Assembly: GCA_023433275.1 (NCBI GenBank)
Contig: JAEZDN010000130.1
Span: forward strand, 50,450-114,449
Origin: Verrucomicrobiota bacterium
Lineage (GTDB): Bacteria > Verrucomicrobiota > Verrucomicrobiia > Opitutales > Opitutaceae
Reading direction: 5' to 3'
Length of the DNA stretch: 64,000 nt
Part shown: piece after piece, positions 25,598 to 34,070 of the stretch
Position numbering within the stretch: the first letter of the stretch is position 1
Layout of the letters: each line of letters begins with the position of its first letter
Notes under the pieces: generated by a model
The model's input: only the letters and a program-made list of their open reading frames with translations
Databases searched by the model: none
What the model was told of the DNA's origin: nothing
Translations under genes and position numbers: made by a program

Positions 25598-26641
25598 TCA
25601 GCCCATCAGGTTCCACGCCATGGGTGTTCCCTTCTTGACGTCCTGATTAATCCGACGACCGAGCAGCAGGTCGTAATATTTGGGCGGCAGGCCGCGCCCC
25701 GGACGCACGCACCGCAGGTTGCGCGGCGTGAGGACCTCCCCGGATTTAATGTCCTGCGCGATATAGATCGAACGGCGAAATATGAGAGATTTGGTCTCGG
25801 CCGGTGTCGGCCCGTAGCTCACCTGTCCCAGCGACTGCCAGGCCCGCTCGGTCTCCTGCACCAGCGCGCGCATCTCGGACGGCTCTAGTGAGAAACTGCT
25901 ATCCACCCCGCCGTCCGCGCGGCTCAGCGTGAAGTGCTTTTCGATCACGCTCGCACCCAGTGCGACCGCGGCCACGGAGGTCCCCACACCCATTGTGTGG
26001 TCGGAAAGACCCACCTCGCAGCCGAAGGTCTCCCGCAGATGCGGGATCGTGCGCAGGTTGCTGTTGGCCGGCGTCGCCGGGTATGTGCTGGTGCATTTCA
26101 AAAGCACGAAGTCGCGCCCACCCGCTTCGCGCACCGTCTGCACCGCCTCGTCGATCTCGGCCATGCTCGCCATGCCCGTTGAGATGATAAGCGGCTTGCC
26201 GGTCGCCGCCACCTTGCGGATGAGCGGCAAGTGCACGTTCTCAAACGAGGCTATCTTGTAGGCGGGGACATCCAGGGACTCCAGGAAATCAACGGCGCTC
26301 TCGTCGAACGGCGTGCTGAAGCAGGCCATCCCGAGTTCGGTGGCCCTTTTCATGATCGGCTCGTGCCAGTCCCACGGTGTGTGCGCCAGCTGGTAGAGCT
26401 CATGCAGATTCTTGCCGCTCCACAGGCTCTGGGTATCGGTGATCTGAAAGTCGCCGCTGGCAACATCCAGCGTGATCGTGTCGGCCGTGTAGGTCTGGAT
26501 CTTCAAGGCATGCGCCCCGGTAGCCGCCGCAGCCTCCACGATTTGAAGCGCCCGGTCCAGAGATTGGTTGTGATTCCCCGACATCTCGGCGATGATATAG
26601 GGGATGGTGTCCGTTCCGATTTTTCTCTGAGCGATTTCCAT
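25598..26641 (-). CDS. pseI: Pseudaminic acid synthase
   Basis: A 347-residue NeuB-family synthase that condenses phosphoenolpyruvate with a 6-deoxy-2,4-diacetamido hexose to give a nine-carbon nonulosonic acid. The TIM barrel spans residues about 1-275, with YIIAEMSGNHNQSLDRAL, HALKIQTYTADTITLD and GLSDHTMGVGTSVAAVALGA. A C-terminal SAF (antifreeze-like) domain covers about residues 285-347 (SGEVLTPRNLRCVRPGRGL). LYQLAHTPWDWHEPIM is the PseI-type form, distinguishing it from sialic (NeuB) and legionaminic (LegI) synthases. It follows the PseG-PseH fusion by 12 nt and precedes a putative CMP-sugar-using transferase. The assignment is strong; the exact diacetamido substrate is inferred from the neighbouring pseB and pseC. 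Confidence 0.94.
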   Translation of the reverse strand: MEIAQRKIGTDTIPYIIAEMSGNHNQSLDRALQIVEAAAATGAHALKIQTYTADTITLDVASGDFQITDTQSLWSGKNLHELYQLAHTPWDWHEPIMKRATELGMACFSTPFDESAVDFLESLDVPAYKIASFENVHLPLIRKVAATGKPLIISTGMASMAEIDEAVQTVREAGGRDFVLLKCTSTYPATPANSNLRTIPHLRETFGCEVGLSDHTMGVGTSVAAVALGASVIEKHFTLSRADGGVDSSFSLEPSEMRALVQETERAWQSLGQVSYGPTPAETKSLIFRRSIYIAQDIKSGEVLTPRNLRCVRPGRGLPPKYYDLLLGRRINQDVKKGTPMAWNLMG

Positions 26642-26653
26642 GGTGCTGATTTT

Positions 26654-28174
26654 CTAGGAGAAGGTAAGCCGATAAACCATTTTGGCCTCGCCGTCCATTC
26701 CGGGTTCAAACCCGAGGGATTCGAAAATTCGCCGCGACGGTGCGTTTGCCGGCTTCACCTGCCCGAAAATTCGCGCGCCACGCGGCACCTGCTTCCGGAA
26801 CCGGTCCAAGGCAGTGGCCAGAACCGCTCGCCCGATCCCTCGTCCACGGAAGGCTGGCGCCACCGCGTAGTGGATTTCCCATGCCGCTTCCGCCGGCGCA
26901 AACCTCACCTGCCCGATCGGCACGCCGGCCTCGGTTTCCACGATATAAAAGCTCCCGGTCTCCGCGAGCCGCCGTCTGAACCAGTCGGCATGCACGTCGG
27001 CGGAAATCGGGGAGGAATCGAAGGCGTTGCGCCGCGTCAAGGGGTCATTAGCCCAGGTCAAAATCAGCCCTTCGTCGGCCGCTTCCACCGGGCGCACGCA
27101 CAGGGGCCAGCGCGCGCTGATGCCGAGCACCGTGGCGACGCGCAGGGTGCCGCGCCCGTCGACCAGCGACTGGCCACGCCGCGAACACTCCTCCGGCAAA
27201 TCCTCGCGGAGCCGCGCACCCACCGCGCTGGTCAGCACCGCCAGCGAAACCTCGGCCGCGTCGCCGAGCCATTGCACCAGGCCGAGCCTGTCGAGTTCCT
27301 CGGCAATCGGCCGCTGATTATCCGCGATCGTGATAACCATCGCGGGCAGACCCAAGCAGAGCCGCTCCCAACTGGTGGCTCCGCCCGCCCCGATGGCAAG
27401 ATCCGCTGCGGCCATCAAGGGGGCAAGACTCGGCAGGTCATGGTGCAGGCGCACCCCCGGATGGGTCGCTGCGCAGGCACGCACCGCGTCGAGATGCGGG
27501 GCGGAGCGCGGCAATACGGCATCCACCTCAAGCCCAGGCCGGGATGCCACGAGAAGGGCAGACAATGCACGCCCCGTGAGGTCATCAGGATCAGTCCCCC
27601 CGAAATACACCAAGACCCGAGAAATCGGTCCGCGCCGGGCCCGGACCCGGGGCCGCCATTCCCGGTACTCGGGCTGCAGCAACGCATACTCGGGCCCCAA
27701 GAGGGTAATGCAAGACCCAGGGAGCTTGCCGTCGTAGCGGGTGCGCATCCCGGCGACCTGGTTTTGGTCCAGCAAGCAGTCGCAGTCATGGGGTCGGTCA
27801 GCTCGGTCGTCGACCACCAAGATGCGTTTGGCCCATGACCGCAGCGCCCGCTCCCATTTTTCATCCAAGGCGTAGTGGTCGACGACCAACCAGTCGCAGG
27901 GAGCCCCTCGGCCCTCCAAGGCGTGCCGGGTCTGTCCGGCGTCGACTGCCCAATCCAGAACTCCGCCCGCCGGAAGGGCGATCACGGAAAATCCCCTGGC
28001 ACGCAACAGGTCATTCAGGTGGCCGGGCTCCTCGCGGGCAATGAAGGTGACCGTGGCACCTTGGGTCCGCATCTCGGTGGCAAGGGTCAGGCATCGCATC
28101 ACATGTCCGGTGCCGATCGTGCCGGACGCGTCCGCCCGGAATGCAATGCTCAACGGGATTGGCGAGGAAATCAT
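26654..28174 (-). CDS. pseG: Fused PseG (UDP-sugar hydrolase) and PseH-like GNAT acetyltransferase
   Basis: A 506-residue fusion of two consecutive steps of pseudaminic acid synthesis. Residues about 1-330 are PseG/SpsG-like: IAFRADASGTIGTGHVMRCL is the classic start, and IGAGGATSWERLCLGLPAMV the C-terminal GT-B-like nucleotide site. This part should remove UDP from UDP-2,4-diacetamido-2,4,6-trideoxy-L-altrose. Residues about 340-506 are a GNAT domain (RPVEAADEGLILTWANDP, YAVAPAFRGRGIGRAVL, NAPSRRIFESLGFEP) matching PseH, the N4-acetyltransferase. I use the ATG at MISSPIPLSIAF; the upstream frame extension is low-quality sequence. In most organisms these are separate genes. A 214-bp gap precedes it, in which no convincing gene is seen. 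Confidence 0.93.
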   Translation of the reverse strand: MISSPIPLSIAFRADASGTIGTGHVMRCLTLATEMRTQGATVTFIAREEPGHLNDLLRARGFSVIALPAGGVLDWAVDAGQTRHALEGRGAPCDWLVVDHYALDEKWERALRSWAKRILVVDDRADRPHDCDCLLDQNQVAGMRTRYDGKLPGSCITLLGPEYALLQPEYREWRPRVRARRGPISRVLVYFGGTDPDDLTGRALSALLVASRPGLEVDAVLPRSAPHLDAVRACAATHPGVRLHHDLPSLAPLMAAADLAIGAGGATSWERLCLGLPAMVITIADNQRPIAEELDRLGLVQWLGDAAEVSLAVLTSAVGARLREDLPEECSRRGQSLVDGRGTLRVATVLGISARWPLCVRPVEAADEGLILTWANDPLTRRNAFDSSPISADVHADWFRRRLAETGSFYIVETEAGVPIGQVRFAPAEAAWEIHYAVAPAFRGRGIGRAVLATALDRFRKQVPRGARIFGQVKPANAPSRRIFESLGFEPGMDGEAKMVYRLTFS

Positions 28175-28388
28175 TTGCACGGAAGATGCCTCGCGTTCAG
28201 CGGGCCGAATTCGGGACGAGCGCGCGGGAAACCGTCGATTCGGCCGCCCATTCGGCGGCATCCCGGCCCCCCAGTGGCGCGGCCTGGACTTGGCCACGTG
28301 TCGCCCCGGGCCGATGCGCCACCCACGCGAAACGCGGCCGCATCCTCCTCGCCCATCGCGTCCGTTTTCAAGGTAAAGAGCATCGGCC

Positions 28389-30419
28389 TCAATTGAGGCG
28401 ACGGAACCCGGCGTGGCAGACCGGGCCCTTAAGCAGACCCATGACATCCCGCCCATCCTCACACTCGCGAATCAACGCGAATACGGGATCTAGGGCGGAG
28501 AAATAGTCATCCACGATTCGTGGCGTGTGCTCGATGCACACGTAGGTTCCAGTAGCGGCCAGGTAGCCCTTCGCCAGCATTTCCTGCGCGATGAGCGTCT
28601 TGTAGGCCAGGGCTTTCGGCGAATTGAACGCGTACGTGGACAAAGCGGGCAACCCGCTCGTGACCAGCGGCAGTTGGTGCTTGCGGGCGAGCGCCTCCCA
28701 GCGGGCGGTGATGTCACGGCCGGTAGAGGTGATCTGCTCCCAAGAACGGACACGCTCCATCACCTCGAGGGTCTTGAGCGCGGCCGCCGGCCCGATGCGC
28801 TCGGTCCAGAACGTGCTGCTGATGAATGTGCCCTGGGCACCCTGCATGATTTCGCGACGACCAATGATCGCCGTGATGGCGTAGCCGTTGCCCAGGGTTT
28901 TGCCAAACACCGCCATGTCGGGCTCGACTCCAAATTGCTTGTGTAGCCCGCCAAAGGTCTGGCGAAAGCCCGAGGTGCATTCATCAAAGATGAGCACAAT
29001 CCCGTTCCGCGTCGCCAGTTCCCGCACCTTGTGCAGGAACCCGTCCTCCGGGCCCTTGTTGCGCACGACCTCCATCTTGATGACGCCGATCTCACCCCCG
29101 CGGACGAGTTCCTCGAGGTGGGCGATGTCATTGTAATTGAACGGCAGCACGGTGCCCCGGAGGTTCTGGGGCACCCCTTTCGGATCGAGGCCCGGCAACA
29201 GGTGGCCCGCGAGGCTCTTGTCGTCGCCGAGATTGGCGGAAAGGTACCAGTCGTGCCAGCCGTGGTACCCGCATATGGCGATCTTGTCCTTGCCGGTGGC
29301 GGCGCGGGCAATTCGCACGGCGATGGCATTGGCTTCCCCGCCCGTGCGCGCGAAACGCACCATCTGGGCCCAGGGATGCAGGGCGACTAGGCGCTCCGCC
29401 AGGTAAACCTCCTCGGGGCAGTTCAGGGTGGACATGTTGCCGTCGACGATCGTCTGCCGGACCGCCTCGTCCACTTCCGGGTGCCCGTAACCGAGGGTGT
29501 TGGTCCCGATGCCCATCAGCGACATGTCGATGAGTTCACGGCCGTCGAGGTCCCAGACCCGGCAGCCCTTCGCCTTGCTGAAATAGGCGGGCCACTGGTC
29601 GGGCAGGAACATTTCGGCGCGTTTGGACAGGAGCATGTTGCCCCCGGGAATCACGGCTTTAGCGCGTTTCCAAAGCTTCTGGCCGGTGCCGATCGCCGCC
29701 CCTTCGTTGCGGATGAGGTGTTGGTTCATTTGAAAAAGCGCCGGGTTGGCCTCGCGCAGCGCGAAAACCTCCGGCCAGGTGAAATCGATCCGCGGGTGAA
29801 ACGCGCCGAACACCGCCTCCACCACCGCGAAATCCGCCGCCTCGTCCACCGTCCATCGCTCCCCCGAACAGTCGCGGGGGTGGGCGAAATTCTCCCGCTT
29901 GAACTGCGGGGACTTCCGCAGGAACGGCGTCACGTGTTCCCGCTCCATCGGCTGCGTGGCCAGGCGGGCCGCCTGCTCCAACGCGGCGAAGGAAAACACC
30001 TCGGTGTCCAGGCCGTCGGGAAAACTCGGGGGTTCGATATTGCTGCAATAGTCCGCGCCGCTCGACGCATAAAGCGCGATGACCTGGTCGACCAGGTCGG
30101 GATCCACCAGCGGACAGTCCCCCGTGATGCGCACCACCGCATCCGGCCGGTACGGCAGGGCGGCCCGGTAATAACGGTCGAGCACATCCTGTTCGCTGCC
30201 GAGGAAGACATCGTACCCCAGCGACCGCACATGCTCCGCCAGGGGCTGGTTGGCCGGGTTGTCCGCGGTGGCGAGAATGATGCGCGTCACGCGCCTGGCG
30301 CGCGCCAGGCGTTGCAGCAGCAGCTCGATGAGGGGCACCCCGTTGATAGGACGCATAACCTTCTGAGGAAGGCGCGTGGAGCCCATGCGGGCTTGGACGA
30401 TGGCAAGGACGTTCATCAA
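28389..30419 (-). CDS. pseF: Fusion: PseF/SpsF-like cytidylyltransferase plus class III aminotransferase (GSA-aminomutase-like)
   Basis: A 676-residue fusion. Residues about 1-240 are an SpsF/PseF-type cytidylyltransferase (VLAIVQARMGSTRLPQKVM, VRITGDCPLVDPDLVDQV), expected to activate the nonulosonic acid with CTP. Residues about 245-676 are a complete fold-type I class III aminotransferase of the glutamate-1-semialdehyde aminomutase kind (GTNTLGYGHPEVDEAV, FARTGGEANAIAVRIARA, ICGYHGWHDWY, LIFDECTSGFR, and the PLP Lys in VFGKTLGNGYAI). The second domain is not part of the standard six-step Pse pathway, which already has PseC for the C4 amino group. It suggests an additional amine on the nonulosonate or a different sugar. 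It lies 173 bp after the aldo/keto reductase gene. Confidence 0.92.
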   Translation of the reverse strand: MMNVLAIVQARMGSTRLPQKVMRPINGVPLIELLLQRLARARRVTRIILATADNPANQPLAEHVRSLGYDVFLGSEQDVLDRYYRAALPYRPDAVVRITGDCPLVDPDLVDQVIALYASSGADYCSNIEPPSFPDGLDTEVFSFAALEQAARLATQPMEREHVTPFLRKSPQFKRENFAHPRDCSGERWTVDEAADFAVVEAVFGAFHPRIDFTWPEVFALREANPALFQMNQHLIRNEGAAIGTGQKLWKRAKAVIPGGNMLLSKRAEMFLPDQWPAYFSKAKGCRVWDLDGRELIDMSLMGIGTNTLGYGHPEVDEAVRQTIVDGNMSTLNCPEEVYLAERLVALHPWAQMVRFARTGGEANAIAVRIARAATGKDKIAICGYHGWHDWYLSANLGDDKSLAGHLLPGLDPKGVPQNLRGTVLPFNYNDIAHLEELVRGGEIGVIKMEVVRNKGPEDGFLHKVRELATRNGIVLIFDECTSGFRQTFGGLHKQFGVEPDMAVFGKTLGNGYAITAIIGRREIMQGAQGTFISSTFWTERIGPAAALKTLEVMERVRSWEQITSTGRDITARWEALARKHQLPLVTSGLPALSTYAFNSPKALAYKTLIAQEMLAKGYLAATGTYVCIEHTPRIVDDYFSALDPVFALIRECEDGRDVMGLLKGPVCHAGFRRLN

Positions 30420-30592
30420 AAATCATCGGGGTCGCCCCACCCGCACCGGGGTCGGGCCGCGCCCGATCGGGATGTCTGCGAGCTGCGCCTCGGGAATCCG
30501 GGCGGGCCACGCTGCGCCGACTCCGGCCGGATGTGCGCAGGCCCGGCGCCCTTTGCCATCTTGGGATTCAAACCGGCGGCTACGGCTGCGTT

Positions 30593-31501
30593 TCATCGTG
30601 GCTGGGTTTGGCTTCGTGGCCATTGACTGGGATTGAGCAGCCGAGGATCGGCTGACCAAATTTCCTCGGGCCAAGTTCCGCCCGGCACGGCCGCCTTGAT
30701 GAGTGTCTGCAATTGCGCGACGTTATCCACCCCCACGACCACGCGGGCAACCGCAGGAAAGGAAAGGACAAATCCCAGGCAGGCGGAAACGGACGATTGC
30801 GCGTGACGAGCCAGCCATGAGTCCCAACGGCGCCACACCGGCTCCCATTCCTCGAAAAAGGCGGGACGACGCGACATTAGCAACAACCCCTGGAGAAACA
30901 CGGAGCGCGCATGCACCTCTATCCCGCGGACGCTCAGCCGGTCCAACCAGCCGCTTTGAACCAAGCGACGATCAAGCACGTTGAGCGGCGCCTGCACGAG
31001 ATCGATGGCGTACCGCCCGACGATCTCATCCAGCTCGCCGGGCTCATAAATGGAAACGCCTATTTTTCGCACGATCCTTTTCCGCTTCAGTTCCTCGAGC
31101 GCCGCGAATAGCGCGGGACCGTGCGGTTTGCCCAGTTCCCCTGGCCGATGCAGCATCAGCCCGGAAAGTCCCGCGATGCCCAGCCGCGCCAGCGAGGCCG
31201 CCACCTCCGCGAATACCCAGTCCCGCACGTCCGGACACCCCGGCGGAACCGCCGCAAGCTTCGAAACCACCTCCCAGCCCTCCACCCCAATTCGCCCCAA
31301 CCTAAGCTCGCTGTCCCCGTAAAGGGTCGCGGTATCGAGGGTGTCTATGCCGGCGGTTCGGGCCGTTGCGATGACCGCGGTTGCAGTCTCGAGTGACATC
31401 TGGCCTCCCGTGTTGGCGATACCGTAATTGAGGCCAAATTGCGCGGTGCCCAGCGCGAGGCGGCGCGCCGCGGACGTCGGAGTTTCAATAAGGTGTTCCA
31501 C
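30593..31501 (-). CDS. Aldo/keto reductase
   Basis: A 302-residue AKR with the complete catalytic tetrad: Asp and Tyr in DTLDTATLYGDSE, Lys in VVSKLAAV and His in SGLMLHRPGELG. It also contains LGTAQFGLNYGIAN, the N-terminal form common for AKRs in nonulosonic-acid and spore-coat polysaccharide clusters. It reduces a carbonyl using NADPH in the cytoplasm. It sits between pseC (12 nt away) and the cytidylyltransferase-aminotransferase fusion. A ketone or aldehyde step linked to that class III aminotransferase is therefore plausible: one enzyme could adjust the oxidation state that the other aminates. The substrate is not known from the sequence, and no standard Pse step requires an AKR. Confidence 0.9.
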   Translation of the reverse strand: MEHLIETPTSAARRLALGTAQFGLNYGIANTGGQMSLETATAVIATARTAGIDTLDTATLYGDSELRLGRIGVEGWEVVSKLAAVPPGCPDVRDWVFAEVAASLARLGIAGLSGLMLHRPGELGKPHGPALFAALEELKRKRIVRKIGVSIYEPGELDEIVGRYAIDLVQAPLNVLDRRLVQSGWLDRLSVRGIEVHARSVFLQGLLLMSRRPAFFEEWEPVWRRWDSWLARHAQSSVSACLGFVLSFPAVARVVVGVDNVAQLQTLIKAAVPGGTWPEEIWSADPRLLNPSQWPRSQTQPR

Positions 31502-31513
31502 CGCGAAGATGCT

Positions 31514-32674
31514 TCAACCCGCGCTTTCGTTCAGCGCCAACCGCAGGGCGGAAACCACCGCATCCAACTGGGATTCGGTCAGATCAGGAAATAGTGGAAG
31601 ACTGATGGCCGTTGCATAATATCGCTCCGCCTCGGGGCAATATCCCGGCTGAAAACCTAGGCGCCGGTAGTACGGCTGCAAATATACGGGAATATAGTGG
31701 AGATTGACGCCGATCCCACCGACGCGCAGGCGCTCAAATACCATCCGGTGGCCGTGGTCTGGCGCCAGTCGCACCACATACAAATGCCAAGCGGAACGGC
31801 CGGCTGGATCCTGCCAAGGTCGCGTCACCCCAGTGTCCGCCAACGCCGCGTCGTATCGGGTCGCCAAGACGCGGCGTCTCTCGACAAACTCATCCAGCCG
31901 GTCCAGCTGGCTCAATCCGAGCGCGGCCTGCATCTCCGTCATGCGGTAGTTGAAGCCGAGGGCGACCTGCTGGTAATACCACGCCCCGTGGGTGGGCTCG
32001 GTCATTTCCGCCTCCTCACGGGTAATTCCGTGACTTCGCAACAGTTCCATGCGGCGCGCCAGCACCGGGTCGTTGGTCAAAGCCATTCCGCCTTCGGCGG
32101 TGGTGATGATCTTCACCGGATGAAAGCTGAACACCGTGATGTCGCTGTAGACCCCGCAGCCGACCAAGGTACCGCGATAACTTGCGCCGACCGCGTGCGA
32201 GGCATCCTCGATGATTCGAAACCCGTAGCGGTCGGCCAGCCGGCGAATCTCCTGCATGTCCGCTGGCTGCCCGCACAGGTGCACGGCGATTACGACCTTG
32301 GGCAGCTGCCCGGAGCGCTCAGCCTTTTCCAATTTCTCCGCCAAGTGCCCCGCGCTGAGATTGTACGTGCGGGGATCGATATCGACGAAATCGATCTCCG
32401 CTCCACAATAAAGCGCGCAATTGGCACTGGCTACGAAGGTCACGGGCGAGGTCCACACTCGATCGCCCGGTCCGACGCCCAGCGCCAAGCATGCCAGATG
32501 CAGGGCCGCGGTGGCGTTACTCACCGCCACTGCGTGCCGCGCCCGGCAACGCTGGACGAGTTTCCGCTCGAACGCCGGCACCGCCGGGCCCTGGGTCAGG
32601 AAGTCCGAGCGCAGGATGCGCACGACCGCGTCGATGTCGCGCTCACTGATGGACTGCCGTCCGTAGGGAATCAT
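31514..32674 (-). CDS. pseC: UDP-4-amino-4,6-dideoxy-N-acetyl-beta-L-altrosamine transaminase
   Basis: A 386-residue DegT/DnrJ/EryC1-family aminotransferase. IPYGRQSISERDIDAVVRIL and LRSDFLTQGPAVPAFE are the PseC-type start. VAVSNATAALHLACLALGVG holds the phosphate-binding region and FSFHPVKIITTAEGG the PLP Lys. It aminates the C4 ketone left by PseB. The ATG is placed at MIPYGRQSI, 5 nt after the pseB stop. The frame remains open upstream, but that sequence overlaps pseB and lacks family similarity. WHLYVVRLAPDHGHRMVF and NLHYIPVYLQPYYRRLGF match the C-terminal domain of PseC. The assignment is well supported by motifs and by position directly after pseB. Confidence 0.95.
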   Translation of the reverse strand: MIPYGRQSISERDIDAVVRILRSDFLTQGPAVPAFERKLVQRCRARHAVAVSNATAALHLACLALGVGPGDRVWTSPVTFVASANCALYCGAEIDFVDIDPRTYNLSAGHLAEKLEKAERSGQLPKVVIAVHLCGQPADMQEIRRLADRYGFRIIEDASHAVGASYRGTLVGCGVYSDITVFSFHPVKIITTAEGGMALTNDPVLARRMELLRSHGITREEAEMTEPTHGAWYYQQVALGFNYRMTEMQAALGLSQLDRLDEFVERRRVLATRYDAALADTGVTRPWQDPAGRSAWHLYVVRLAPDHGHRMVFERLRVGGIGVNLHYIPVYLQPYYRRLGFQPGYCPEAERYYATAISLPLFPDLTESQLDAVVSALRLALNESAG

Positions 32675-32679
32675 GTGGG

Positions 32680-33687
32680 TCAAAGCGGTTCGAATGCCGG
32701 GTCGACGTGCTCGCGGATCAGCGCCCGCAGCGCCGGAACATCCAGCCATTCCGTGTTGCGGCCAGAATGGTAGCAGTACCCCGGCTCGACCGGCTTGGCC
32801 TGGTGGTGGTCCAGGTAGCGCTGGCGATTTCCCCACGAGGGCACGATCGCAAAATACTTGCCCAAGTCGACCGTGCTGTAGGAATCGCTCTCGGTGATCA
32901 TTTCCTCATGCAACTTTTCACCCGGACGGATGCCAACGTCCTCGAGCCGGCACGAAGGCGCAATCGCCTCGGCCACGGTGAGGATGCGATAAGATGGGAT
33001 CTTGGGCACGAATATTTCGCCGCCCATCGCCTGGTTGAGAGCGAAGAATACCAAGTTCACGCCGTCTTCGAGCGATATGTTGAATCGCGTCATGTCCCGG
33101 TGGGTGATCGGCAGAACCCCGGCCTTCCTTCTGGCCAGAAAAAACGGAATGACGCTCCCGCGGCTGCCCATCACGTTGCCATAGCGCACCACCGAGAGCT
33201 TGAGGTCGCGCGTGCCCTTGAAGTTGTTGGCCGCGACGAAGAGCTTGTCGGAGCAAAGCTTGGTGGCCCCATAAAGGTTGATCGGCGCCGCCGCCTTGTC
33301 CGTGCTCAGCGCCACCACGCGTTTCACCCCGCTATCCATCGCCGCCTCGATCACGTTCTGGGCGCCCAGCACGTTGGTCTTGATCGCCTCGAACGGATTA
33401 TATTCCGCCGCGGGCACCTGCTTGAGCGCCGCCGCATGGATCACCGTGTCGATGCCCTCCATGGCATGCCGGAGCCGCGACGGATCACGCACGTCTCCGA
33501 TGAAAAAACGGATCGTGGGGTATTTGTCCTCAGGAAACTGTTGCGCCATCTCGAACTGCTTCAGCTCGTCACGCGAAAACACGACCACCCGCTCGATGCC
33601 GGGATTAAGGGCGTAGATCGTTTCAACAAATTTCCGGCCGAAGGATCCGGTGCCCCCAGTGATTAATATCCGTCGTGAGTCTTTCAT
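32680..33687 (-). CDS. pseB: UDP-N-acetylglucosamine 4,6-dehydratase (C5-inverting)
   Basis: A 335-residue SDR that converts UDP-GlcNAc to UDP-2-acetamido-2,6-dideoxy-beta-L-arabino-hexos-4-ulose, the committed step to pseudaminic acid. RRILITGGTGSFGRKFVETI is the NAD loop, HAAALKQVPAAEYNPFEAIK the family signature, and LSTDKAAAPINLYGATKLCS contains the catalytic region with YxxxK. AVVPSWGN-like text near the C-terminus (FAIVPSWGNRQRYLDHH) is also normal. It is the first gene of the 30-kb - strand cluster, so its promoter must lie in the 383-bp divergent region behind it. The start is the ATG of MKDSRRILI; 37 upstream in-frame residues are discounted. A second, membrane-bound 4,6-dehydratase is encoded divergently at 34071. 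Confidence 0.96.
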   Translation of the reverse strand: MKDSRRILITGGTGSFGRKFVETIYALNPGIERVVVFSRDELKQFEMAQQFPEDKYPTIRFFIGDVRDPSRLRHAMEGIDTVIHAAALKQVPAAEYNPFEAIKTNVLGAQNVIEAAMDSGVKRVVALSTDKAAAPINLYGATKLCSDKLFVAANNFKGTRDLKLSVVRYGNVMGSRGSVIPFFLARRKAGVLPITHRDMTRFNISLEDGVNLVFFALNQAMGGEIFVPKIPSYRILTVAEAIAPSCRLEDVGIRPGEKLHEEMITESDSYSTVDLGKYFAIVPSWGNRQRYLDHHQAKPVEPGYCYHSGRNTEWLDVPALRALIREHVDPAFEPL

Positions 33688-34070
33688 GTGTTTGGTATAA
33701 GGTTCTGACTGGCGCAGCTTCGCCCGATCACATCCAAAAAAGACTACGGGCGAGCGCGTACAAGTTCGTAATCTGCGGGCTATTCGCCGCCCCTCCACCG
33801 CGAGGCGGCGAGGAACGGGGTCGGCCCGGGCCGATACCCACGCCGCCAGACTGGAGACAAAACGGCTGGCGTTCGAGGGCGGATAATCGACATTCGGCGG
33901 AGCGAAGCGAAACCAAACTTTCAGTTCAAGAACTATGGAGCGTTCGCGACGCGACTACCCTGCATGCCCTCGGGGCCGGCGGCAGGTTATATTGCGTTGC
34001 CAAGCGTCGCCGGCCCTTTTTGCTGAAATGTTTTCTGCCGGAACGCTGACCAATACCTCCGAATTGCGCC
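33688..34070. promoter_or_regulatory. Divergent control region between the two polysaccharide gene arms
   Basis: 383 bp without a gene, separating the starts of pseB (- strand) and the PglF-like gene (+ strand). Both arms must be expressed from here or from nearby. A perfect 8-bp stem (TCGCCGCC at 33784-33791 with GGCGGCGA at 33804-33811) is visible near the middle and could be an operator or structured RNA element. TTATAC-like and TTATAT-like hexamers occur near 33695-33701 and 33988-33993, but neither has a convincing partner at -35, so specific promoters are not called. Confidence 0.5.
33974..34021 (+). terminator. Terminator-like hairpin in the presumed leader of the PglF-like gene (possible attenuator)
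   Basis: GGCCGGCG at 33974-33981 pairs perfectly with CGCCGGCC at 34008-34015, with a possible inner GGCA/TGCC pairing, and is followed by a run of T residues (34017-34021). This is the layout of an intrinsic terminator on the + strand. No + strand gene lies between it and the divergent pseB start. It would therefore terminate or attenuate a leader transcript about 50 nt before the PglF-like start. Confidence 0.45.

Noticed and set aside
28171..28392. A small - strand frame bridging the gap between the cytidylyltransferase-aminotransferase gene and the PseG-PseH gene, touching both stop and start
   Set aside because: The overlaps are suggestive, but it needs a TTG start (or a later ATG) and its residues are Gly/Arg/Pro-rich without helices or motifs. 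It was kept out of the gene list.
30423..30592. Possible short gene in the 173-bp gap after the aldo/keto reductase
   Set aside because: The frame is low-complexity (Arg, Ser, Pro) and overlaps the reductase; no start signal.
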